Both the position numbers and the translations under genes were made by a program. From an uncultured Saccharofermentans sp. (lineage in GTDB: Bacteria > Bacillota > Clostridia > Saccharofermentanales > Saccharofermentanaceae), in assembly GCA_905234715.1 (NCBI GenBank), contig CAJOJI010000033.1, positions 1 to 39,511 on the forward strand: a DNA stretch of 39,511 nt, in the 5' to 3' direction. Shown here one piece after another: positions 33,047-39,511 of the stretch (position 1 is the stretch's first letter; each line of letters begins with the position of its first letter). The notes beneath the pieces are model-generated. The model made no database searches. It saw only the letters and a list, made by a program, of their open reading frames with translations, and was not told the DNA's origin.

Positions 33047-33197
33047 ACAGGTGCTTTTGATTGGGTATCAGATGGGTTAATACAGGAAACATACGACTAC
33101 TCAATTGTTCTAACAGATATACCAAAAAGTTAAAATTTTAACGCTTTTGACTACTTTTTCTCTTTTCTATAGTCCATTTTCTTTATTTTCAAGAAAT

Positions 33198-33228
33198 TTG
33201 GCATACTCTTGCTGAGTTGTGCTATTAT
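33198..33228 (+). promoter_or_regulatory. Promoter of the yegP-like gene
   Basis: Extended -10 TGCTATTAT with a TTGGCA 19 bases upstream of the hexamer. AAGGAGG follows 8 bases before the ATG, so a well-expressed single gene is likely. Confidence 0.5.
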
Positions 33229-33271
33229 CGAAGCACTTTAAAACTCAATTTTCTTTTATAAGGAGGCTATT

Positions 33272-33637
33272 ATGGCTAAGTTTGTTTTATCAGAAGCAAA
33301 GAGTGGGTTCAAATTCAATCTTGTTGCAAGCAACGGTGAGGTTATCGCTTCCAGCCAGGTTTACAAGTCTGCAGCAACAGCTAAGAAGGGTATCGCATCC
33401 GTCGCAGCTAACGCAGCAGTCGCAAACATCGAAAATCAGACCGAAAAAGACTTTAAGCCCGTAGCAAATCCGAAGTTCGAAGTTTACAAGGACAAGAAGG
33501 GCGAGTTCCGTTTCCGCTTAAAGGCTAAGAACGGCCAGATCATTGCAACCGGTGAAGGTTATTCCAAGGTTGACAGCTGCCTTAAGGGTGTCGCATCCGT
33601 TAAGAAGAATGCAGTTGGAGCAAAGTTCGAAGGATAA
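33272..33637 (+). CDS. YegP-like protein with two DUF1508 repeats
   Basis: A 121-residue soluble protein made of two tandem DUF1508 units: FVLSEAKSGFKFNLVASNGEVIASSQVYKS and its copy FEVYKDKKGEFRFRLKAKNGQIIATGEGYS. The fold is known from YegP structures, but no biochemical function is established. It is a single-gene unit with a strong AAGGAGG site, its own promoter and a very strong terminator, suggesting high expression. It diverges from the dcw cluster. No catalytic motif is visible. Confidence 0.9.
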   Translation: MAKFVLSEAKSGFKFNLVASNGEVIASSQVYKSAATAKKGIASVAANAAVANIENQTEKDFKPVANPKFEVYKDKKGEFRFRLKAKNGQIIATGEGYSKVDSCLKGVASVKKNAVGAKFEG

Positions 33638-33660
33638 TTGAACTACTATTATCAAATGCA

Positions 33661-33698
33661 ACGGGGTGTCTCAGGTCAATGAGACACCCCGTATTTTT
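33661..33698 (+). terminator. Strong terminator after the yegP-like gene
   Basis: A perfect 13-bp stem (ACGGGGTGTCTCA) with a 6-base loop followed by ATTTTTGTT. It may also serve the convergent lipoprotein gene, although the T run on that side is weak. Confidence 0.92.
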
Positions 33699-33723
33699 GT
33701 TGCTGTATCAAATGCGACTCCCG

Positions 33724-34278
33724 TTACCCTTCAGACCAGCAGGAAATGAATTCTCTCTCGGCTTCTCCCCATTTCCCGGTTGAAGCATCAAACCGCTGCG
33801 TTATCCTTTCAAAACCGTCGGTAACATATTCATAAGTATCATAAGTCAAAAAGAAATCACCGTTATTTACATCAACCACTTTTGCAAACAGAGTCATTCC
33901 GTTGATTTCAACCCGCGAAGTATCTTCATCGTAATAGAATGCGCCGGCGATATACTTGCCGTTCTTTTCAATGAAGCTGCTTCTCACATGAGGTTTCTTA
34001 TGTCTTGTATCATGCATCTCAACAGGGATGCCATATAAGTCGTCATCCTTTTTCATTTCATCAAATTTTTCGTGTTCTGAATTGTCGCTTGCTTTCTTAT
34101 CGAAAACAAGTACGATTCCGTCATCAAAAACTACGGCTTTTTCAAGACCGTACTTATTGTCCGAAGGGCATGTATAAACATATTTTGCTCTGCTTTCATT
34201 CTTTACCCTGTAACTGCAGGAAGCAAATGAGAACAGTGAAACAAGTATCATTACCGATACAACGGTCTTCTCATACAA
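33724..34278 (-). CDS. Putative lipoprotein of unknown function
   Basis: A 184-residue protein with a signal peptide and lipobox (VSVMILVSLFSFASC), so it should be lipidated at Cys21 and face outside. The mature part mixes charged and beta-prone segments (KYVYTCPSDNKYGLEKAVVFDDG, YEYVTDGFERITQRFDASTGKWG) and matches nothing I know. The start is TTG 34278, preceded by AAGGCGGG at short distance; no in-frame ATG gives a full signal peptide. It lies 34 bases after the sucrose hydrolase-kinase fusion and may be its last operon member. Confidence 0.75.
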   Translation of the reverse strand: MYEKTVVSVMILVSLFSFASCSYRVKNESRAKYVYTCPSDNKYGLEKAVVFDDGIVLVFDKKASDNSEHEKFDEMKKDDDLYGIPVEMHDTRHKKPHVRSSFIEKNGKYIAGAFYYDEDTSRVEINGMTLFAKVVDVNNGDFFLTYDTYEYVTDGFERITQRFDASTGKWGEAEREFISCWSEG

Positions 34279-34312
34279 TTCCCGCCTTACGAAACAGTTT
34301 CAGAATATATGC

Positions 34313-36580
34313 TTATCTTACCTCATTAAATTCAGGATAAGATGGAATGGCGCCCGGTCTTTGGACGCTGATAGAGCAATAGCGGTTTGCAAAATCAAGG
34401 CACTCCGAAATGACATCAGGCGGACAGGAAGCAAGGTCTTCCCTGCTGATGCCGAGCGTCTTAAGCTTCCAAAGGAACGATCCTATAAATGCATCGCCCG
34501 CGCCGGTCGTGTCAGTGGCTTTTACCACTGGTCCAACGGAATCGACACATCCGCATGAATTAACTGCACACGCACCGTCCTTGCCTTTGGTAAGTATCAC
34601 GAGCTTTACGTTGCCATTAAATAGCAGCGGAAGCGCTTCATCGAAATCAGCCGTGCCTGTAATATATTCAAGTTCCTCATCTGAGATCTTGAGGATGTCG
34701 CAGTCAGGAAGGAATTCCCAAATGACTCGTTTAAGTTCATCCCTGTCATCCCAGAGCATAAATCTGAGATTAGGGTCGAAGCTTATTATCGCGCCCTGTC
34801 TTCTCGCAATCGCTATGGCAGTACGGTGCGCATCTCTCATGGGGAAATCGCCGAGAGACACGCTGCAGAAATGAAGCGCATAGCAGTTATCGAGCATATC
34901 TCCCGTAACTTCTTCGGGAGCGAAAAGCATATCGGCAGAAGGATTCCTGTAGAACGAGAATACCCTGTTGCCGTCTTTGGCAAGGCTAACGAACGCGAGA
35001 GCCGTATTAGCTTCGGAAGTATAACTTATATAAGAAGTATCAACACCTGCATCGTTTAAAGTCCTAGTGATGACATCACCAAAAGGATCTTTTCCGAGTT
35101 TGGTGATCATGCGTGATTTGCCGCCGAGCTTTGAATAAGCGGCAGTAACATTGGCAGGCGCACCTCCAGTCGCAGGAGAGAATGCACCGACCTCATAGAA
35201 TTCGCAGCCCGTCTTATCCGGAATAAAATCAATGAGCGCTTCGCCGATCGCAACAAGAGTATCCTTAAGTCTTAGTGCCGAAACTTCAGCAGAAGCACCA
35301 CTTACGGCAACACGCACCTGCTTATACTCAGGATAGAATCTGGTGCTCATGACATACATGCCGTCGTTGATATAAATTTCCAATGAAGAAATATCCGCAA
35401 TGACTTTAATGTCAGTAAGGTTATCAATTTTAATCTTTCTAATACTTCTTCCGAAGCCTTCATCGTTAGTAAACTGAAGACTGAAAACGCCGCAAGATTT
35501 ATCCCACCTGATCTCAGCACCTGAAACAGATACGCACACATCAGCAGAACAGGATGAAACATTGAGTTCAAAAGGAAGGCCTTCCCATGCTTCACCTTCA
35601 ACACTCTTAACAGAAGTCTTAAGTTTATCGAGTTCTCTTAACGGCTTTTGAATAAGTTTGCCGTCATCTGATACTGAAAGTTCACGCGGCAATGTAAGGC
35701 AGTGCTGCCATCCGAGATCAACTGTGGGATTGGAATAAGAATCGTCGCCGATGCCCATCCAGCCGATAAGAAGTCTTCTTCCGTCAGGCACAGTGAATGT
35801 CTGCGGAGCATAGAAATCAAAACCGTAATCGAACTCTTCGAAACACCCAAGAGCATCACCGTCAAATGTATAGTATCCGCTCTGGAACAGATTCTGGAAT
35901 CTGAATTCACCCTGAGGGATTCCCTGCGGACACATTGCAAGAAACTTTCTTCCATCAAGTTCAAACAGCTCGGGACACTCCCACATGTAGCCCATATTAG
36001 GAGCGGAAAGACAGCCTTTGTATTCAAGCGAATCAACAGCAGTTCCTTCGTATAACAGAACGCATCCTTTATCGTCTTTGGTCCTTGCACCGAGAACCAT
36101 CTTATAGATGCCGTTTTCGAAACTTACTTTGGGATCTCTTACGTGGCATGAGCAAAACGAAGGATAGTCACTGTTTCTGAGGAGAACCTTTTTCGCAGAC
36201 ATTTTCGAGCCGTCAGAAGAAGAGACATGGATAACATTTGCGCCGCGGCCGGTAAGCACATAATCGTGATCGCCTTCTTCCATAACATTGCCCGTATAGA
36301 AGAATTCGACATGGTCGTCAAACGTGACTGCAGAACCGGAGAATACTCCGTCTTTATCTTCGGGAATGTCGGCATCAAGAACAACGCCTTTGTATTTCCA
36401 TGAAAGAAGGTCTGAACTTACATAGTGGCCCCAGCGCCTTGTACTCTCACCTTTGGGAGTGCCGGGTGAATACTGGAAATAGACATGGTAAAAGCCGTCA
36501 AAAAAGCACAGTCCGTTAGGGTCGTTCATCCATCCTTCCGGAGGTTCGATATGAAGATGCTGTCTCCATTTGCCTTTCAT
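34313..36580 (-). CDS. Fused sucrose-6-phosphate hydrolase (GH32) and fructokinase (PfkB)
   Basis: One open frame of 755 residues with two enzymes. Residues 1 to about 440 are GH32: WMNDPNG with the nucleophile Asp, VRDPKV with the transition-state Asp, WECPEL with the acid/base Glu, then the C-terminal beta sandwich. Residues about 445-755 are a PfkB kinase: VAIGEALIDFIP, GGAPANVTAAYSKLGG, and DTTGAGDAFIGSFL with the catalytic Asp. The hydrolase would release fructose from sucrose(-6-phosphate) or fructosides and the kinase would phosphorylate it, coupling two consecutive steps. No signal peptide, so cytoplasmic. No transporter or regulator lies nearby. It follows rodA by 12 bases. Motifs in both halves are intact. 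Confidence 0.93.
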   Translation of the reverse strand: MKGKWRQHLHIEPPEGWMNDPNGLCFFDGFYHVYFQYSPGTPKGESTRRWGHYVSSDLLSWKYKGVVLDADIPEDKDGVFSGSAVTFDDHVEFFYTGNVMEEGDHDYVLTGRGANVIHVSSSDGSKMSAKKVLLRNSDYPSFCSCHVRDPKVSFENGIYKMVLGARTKDDKGCVLLYEGTAVDSLEYKGCLSAPNMGYMWECPELFELDGRKFLAMCPQGIPQGEFRFQNLFQSGYYTFDGDALGCFEEFDYGFDFYAPQTFTVPDGRRLLIGWMGIGDDSYSNPTVDLGWQHCLTLPRELSVSDDGKLIQKPLRELDKLKTSVKSVEGEAWEGLPFELNVSSCSADVCVSVSGAEIRWDKSCGVFSLQFTNDEGFGRSIRKIKIDNLTDIKVIADISSLEIYINDGMYVMSTRFYPEYKQVRVAVSGASAEVSALRLKDTLVAIGEALIDFIPDKTGCEFYEVGAFSPATGGAPANVTAAYSKLGGKSRMITKLGKDPFGDVITRTLNDAGVDTSYISYTSEANTALAFVSLAKDGNRVFSFYRNPSADMLFAPEEVTGDMLDNCYALHFCSVSLGDFPMRDAHRTAIAIARRQGAIISFDPNLRFMLWDDRDELKRVIWEFLPDCDILKISDEELEYITGTADFDEALPLLFNGNVKLVILTKGKDGACAVNSCGCVDSVGPVVKATDTTGAGDAFIGSFLWKLKTLGISREDLASCPPDVISECLDFANRYCSISVQRPGAIPSYPEFNEVR

Positions 36581-36592
36581 GACAAGACCCCG

Positions 36593-37717
36593 TCAGGTGT
36601 TCCGCGACATCGAAATGTTGAGGATAACCCCGAACGCCAGATAATTGATCAGCATTGCCGTACCTCCGTAACTGATGAAAGGAAGCGGGATACCTGTGAT
36701 GGGCAGAAGACCTACGGCCATGCCCATGTTCTCGATATAGTGGAATGCAAAGTATCCGGTAAATCCGGTAAGCATGTACGAAGCAGATTTGGAAGGAACC
36801 TTTGCCGCAACGTAAAGACATCTGCAAAGGAAGAAAAACGCAAGGATTATTACGGCAGTCGTGCCGATGAATCCCATGTGTTCCGATATGGCAGCGAAAA
36901 TGAAGTCACTCTCCTTAACCGGAACGCTAGTAAGGATTCCCGTATGGTTACCGGTAAGACCACCTGAAGCGATGGCAGCTTTGGACTGCATCAGGTTATA
37001 CTCCGAACGCGGGTCGGAACCCTGGAATACGAGTGATAAGATTCTGTCCTTCTGGTAAGGCTTTAAGTAGAAGAACCATACCGCAGGAACTACGATTACG
37101 ACGAATGATGAGAATGCAAGAAGGAAGTATCTGTAACGAACACCCCATGTAAAGAGCATGCATACGAAAGTGAATATGATAACCATCGCCGTACCGAAGT
37201 CAGGCTGTGCAAGGATGAGGAGCATCGGAGGCGCATAAACGGCAGCCATGATGCCGAATCCCTTGAGCATTGTATATTCCTTGTTGTGCATCGACTCGAA
37301 AATATCGGCAGCCACCATAATAAGTCCGATCTTTGCGAGCTCGGAAGGCTGGAAGTTACCGATGATAGGAAGATTGAGCCAGGAATCCGCACCCCATGAT
37401 GCAGCGAGAGAATAACCGTCGATAGGAACGAGTATCAAAAGGAAAAGTGACGCAGCATAGATGATACGTCCTACGATCTTAAGGAGATGTTCATCGAGCA
37501 AACTGATGATGAGAGCGCCGATGATACCTCCGACCGTTGCAACTATCTGTCTGTAGTAGTTACCGGGATATGCAGCGTATCCTTTTGAGAGAACTTTCTG
37601 AAGAACGTAAAGGCCGATTATCGTCATTGCCAATACGGGCACGACAAGATAATAGTCGACGGTCTTAAGACCGTCTTTCCCGCGAAGTCTTACAACGCCG
37701 GAACCAGCCTTATCCAT
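36593..37717 (-). CDS. rodA: SEDS peptidoglycan polymerase RodA
   Basis: Elongation-type lipid II polymerase of 374 residues with about ten membrane helices and SEDS motifs: SWLNLPIIGNFQPSELAKIGLI-type region, ILAQPDFGTAMVIIF, GGLTGNHTGILTSVPVKESDFIFAAISEHMGF and LPFISYGGTAM. It is a separate paralogue of the FtsW in the dcw cluster. Its ATG overlaps the lgt stop (TAATG), so the two are translated together. No class B penicillin-binding partner is adjacent here. Confidence 0.92.
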   Translation of the reverse strand: MDKAGSGVVRLRGKDGLKTVDYYLVVPVLAMTIIGLYVLQKVLSKGYAAYPGNYYRQIVATVGGIIGALIISLLDEHLLKIVGRIIYAASLFLLILVPIDGYSLAASWGADSWLNLPIIGNFQPSELAKIGLIMVAADIFESMHNKEYTMLKGFGIMAAVYAPPMLLILAQPDFGTAMVIIFTFVCMLFTWGVRYRYFLLAFSSFVVIVVPAVWFFYLKPYQKDRILSLVFQGSDPRSEYNLMQSKAAIASGGLTGNHTGILTSVPVKESDFIFAAISEHMGFIGTTAVIILAFFFLCRCLYVAAKVPSKSASYMLTGFTGYFAFHYIENMGMAVGLLPITGIPLPFISYGGTAMLINYLAFGVILNISMSRNT

Positions 37718-38610
37718 TATTTCTTCTTACCTTCTCCTGCGCCTTCTTCAGCAAAGAGCTTCTTGGGGAAACCCTTCTTCTCGAATCTCTTGGTTCTTGC
37801 ATAAGCAATATAGATAAGAGCAGCAATAACAAAGATCAAAGAAAGGAGCTGTGAGATCCTGATGGATGTGTGACCGATGTAAAGAGAATCTGTTCTCATT
37901 CCTTCGATGAAGAATCTTGCTGTTCCGTAAAGTGCGAAATATGCGCATGAAGTCTCGAAAGGGATCTTCGAATGCTTTCTGATGTACATCAGGATGAAGA
38001 AGATGGTGAGATCTGCAAGCGACTCATATAAGAATGTCGGATGAACGGGCATTGTTGAAACAAGAGTCGGGCACTCGGTTACAAGGTAGCTCTGAACTGT
38101 TGAGCTTGTCATACCCCACGGAAGTGTGGTTGTTGTACCGAAGCACTCCTGATTGAAGAAGTTGCCCCATCTGCCGATAGCCTGTCCCAAAGGCAGATAA
38201 ACTACGCAGTAATCGGCGAGTTCTCTGAAAGGGATCTTTCTGACGCGGCACATGACAATTCCGCCGATGAATACGAGGATAACGCCTCCGTAGATTGCAA
38301 GTCCGCCGGATCTAAGATCGAAGATGGCCTTTAAGTTCTTGCCGTAGTAATCCCAGTTGCATGCTACGAAGTATGCTCTGGCGCCGATGATGGCACAGGG
38401 GATTATCATGAGGATCGTATCGTAAACAAGTCCTTCAGGGAACTTGAGGCTCTTTGCCTGCTTAACTGCGAGAATAACGCTAATTACAAGCGCAGCAGCT
38501 ATCAAAAGACCGTACCAGTAAACCTCAATGTTTCCGATAGTGAATGCAACCGGATTAACATTCAGAGTCCATCCCAGTCCCGGGAACTTAACTTCAACGT
38601 AATTTATCAT
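37717..38610 (-). CDS. lgt: Prolipoprotein diacylglyceryl transferase
   Basis: Membrane enzyme that attaches diacylglycerol to the lipobox Cys of prolipoproteins, such as the two in this window. Family marks: VYWYGLLIAAAL at the N-terminus, GARAYFVACNW, GGLAIYGGVI, the Lgt signature GQAIGRWGNFFNQECFG and RFFIEGMRTDSLYIG. Seven predicted membrane helices, 297 residues, with a basic C-terminal tail. GGAGG lies about 10 bases before the ATG. A TAATAT about 50 bases upstream could be a promoter -10. Confidence 0.95.
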   Translation of the reverse strand: MINYVEVKFPGLGWTLNVNPVAFTIGNIEVYWYGLLIAAALVISVILAVKQAKSLKFPEGLVYDTILMIIPCAIIGARAYFVACNWDYYGKNLKAIFDLRSGGLAIYGGVILVFIGGIVMCRVRKIPFRELADYCVVYLPLGQAIGRWGNFFNQECFGTTTTLPWGMTSSTVQSYLVTECPTLVSTMPVHPTFLYESLADLTIFFILMYIRKHSKIPFETSCAYFALYGTARFFIEGMRTDSLYIGHTSIRISQLLSLIFVIAALIYIAYARTKRFEKKGFPKKLFAEEGAGEGKKK

Positions 38611-38707
38611 GTTTCCTTATCCTCCCTGCCCTTTTTAAGGGTCAGTAAATCCCTGATATATTACCACAAAAAGAAGTATATAACTTTGGGCACTTCCATT
38701 TCGCGGT

Positions 38708-39511
38708 TTAAATGAGGTTTTTAATATATTCCAATGCCTGTTCCTTATTGAGGTTTACGGCATTTATAAGTTCTTCTTTCGATGTCATCTTCGATTCGGG
38801 TCTTAAGAAGTGCAAAAGCTCGATCTCGAGATTGGCTCCGTAGATATCCTCGTCGAAATCAAAGATGAACGTCTCAACCACATCATTTACGGCATCTTCA
38901 AGCGTAGGTCTTCTTCCGATGTTTGTTACGCCGTAAAGAGTTCTCTTGCCCAGGATGACGCGTGAAACGTATACGCCTCTTCTTACGACGAACTTATCTT
39001 CAGGCACGATGATGTTAGCCGTGGGGAATCCCATTTCCCTGCCGAGCTGTTTGCCCTGAACGCATCTGCCGGAATAGACGTAATTTCTTCCGCCGCAAAG
39101 ATCTCTTGCAAGATCGACATCGCCTTCCACAAGAGCATCCCTGAGCCACGTTGTAGATATCTTTTTATCCGTGCCTTCAAGAAGATGATCTTTAACGACG
39201 ATCACGCGGACATCATTTTCTTTCGCGAACTCTTTAATCATGGCAACATCGCCTCTGGCATCTTTGCCGAATCTGTAGTCCTCGCCCATTATGAGCGTAT
39301 CGGCGATGCAGCGGTAAAGCAGGATATTCTTAAGATAATCCTCAGGTTCCATATCCTTGACCGTATCGAAATCCAATACCAGAAGTTCGTCAGCGCCTGT
39401 TCCGTTTACGAGTTTTAATCTCTCTTCTGGTGTGTAAAGAATCTTGTTGTCCTGCTTAAAAAGATTCTTGAATGTCTGGACAGTTGATGTCAGTCCGTCT
39501 CTTTCTGCAAC
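38708..39511 (-). CDS. ribF: Bifunctional riboflavin kinase/FMN adenylyltransferase (5' end beyond window)
   Basis: Makes FMN and FAD from riboflavin. The track starts at a TTG (39376), but the frame stays open to the window edge and the added 45 codons read as RibF sequence (ILYTPEERLKLVNGTGADELLVLDFD), so the gene continues to the right. Visible motifs: MGEDYRFGKDARG and ISTTWLRDALVEGDV of the adenylyltransferase domain, then the kinase domain with GREMGFPTANI, GVYVSRV, YGVTNIGRRPTLED and ETFIFDFDEDIYG. It ends about 97 bases before lgt. Confidence 0.94.
   Translation of the reverse strand, partial: VAERDGLTSTVQTFKNLFKQDNKILYTPEERLKLVNGTGADELLVLDFDTVKDMEPEDYLKNILLYRCIADTLIMGEDYRFGKDARGDVAMIKEFAKENDVRVIVVKDHLLEGTDKKISTTWLRDALVEGDVDLARDLCGGRNYVYSGRCVQGKQLGREMGFPTANIIVPEDKFVVRRGVYVSRVILGKRTLYGVTNIGRRPTLEDAVNDVVETFIFDFDEDIYGANLEIELLHFLRPESKMTSKEELINAVNLNKEQALEYIKNLI

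Noticed and set aside
1-39511. CRISPR arrays, rRNA genes or insertion sequences
   Set aside because: No regularly spaced repeats, rRNA-like sequence or intact DDE transposase was seen on either strand.

Overview
The window looks like a chromosomal segment from an anaerobic Clostridia-type Firmicute. The evidence is a Firmicute-style division and cell-wall (dcw) cluster, a PASTA-bearing SpoVD-like class B penicillin-binding protein, a MurE with the DNPR signature of meso-diaminopimelate ligases, a yybP-ykoY manganese riboswitch, strong AGGAGG ribosome binding sites, frequent GTG/TTG starts, and a Tn4451-type serine recombinase. I cannot fix genus or family from the sequence alone.

Layout. (1) 1-5.3 kb is an accessory region. 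It holds the 3' tail of a plus-strand gene with its terminator, a truncated Tn4451/TndX-like serine recombinase with a TnpW-like small gene and an excellent promoter, a lipoprotein gene flanked by two near-identical 36-bp repeats, and an AbiEi/AbiEii toxin-antitoxin pair with two palindromic operators around its promoter. It ends in a 253-bp non-coding block of nested inverted repeats that resembles a transfer origin or MITE-like relic, next to tRNA-Ser(CGA). (2) 5.4-7.0 kb holds mntP and a DJ-1/PfpI gene behind a manganese riboswitch with an overlapping terminator. (3) 7.0-9.3 kb (plus strand) holds an XRE-cupin regulator and an acyl-CoA synthetase. (4) 9.3-19.7 kb (minus strand) is a dense housekeeping run: nrdR, a two-component system, nth, recG, rsmD, coaD, a coiled-coil protein, an AAA ATPase plus DUF4276 (Toprim-like) pair that looks like a defence module, and hemW. 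(5) 19.7-32.9 kb is the dcw cluster, read on the minus strand from high to low coordinates: mraZ, rsmH, ftsL-like, pbp, murE, murF, ftsW, murG, ftsQ, ftsZ. mraY and murD are absent. (6) 33-39.5 kb holds a YegP/DUF1508 gene, a lipoprotein, a sucrose-6-phosphate hydrolase/fructokinase fusion, rodA, lgt and a 5'-truncated ribF.

How the genes work together. Regions 4 and 5 form an almost unbroken minus-strand block of about 23 kb that couples precursor synthesis (murE, murF, murG), lipid II polymerisation (ftsW, pbp), divisome assembly (ftsL, ftsQ, ftsZ) and then DNA repair, rRNA methylation and cofactor genes. Many neighbours overlap by 1-4 bases, so translational coupling is likely. rodA with lgt supplies the elongation-type SEDS polymerase and lipoprotein maturation.

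Most unusual points: the nested-hairpin block at 4873-5125; the AAA/DUF4276 pair with degenerate Walker B and signature motifs, translationally coupled to hemW; murG with no ATG/GTG/TTG start upstream of its essential glycine loop; the GH32-PfkB fusion; and the AbiE operators. The sensor kinase is split by a frameshift and the recombinase is truncated, so some genes here are broken or the assembly has small errors. All calls come from reading motifs by eye, without database searches.
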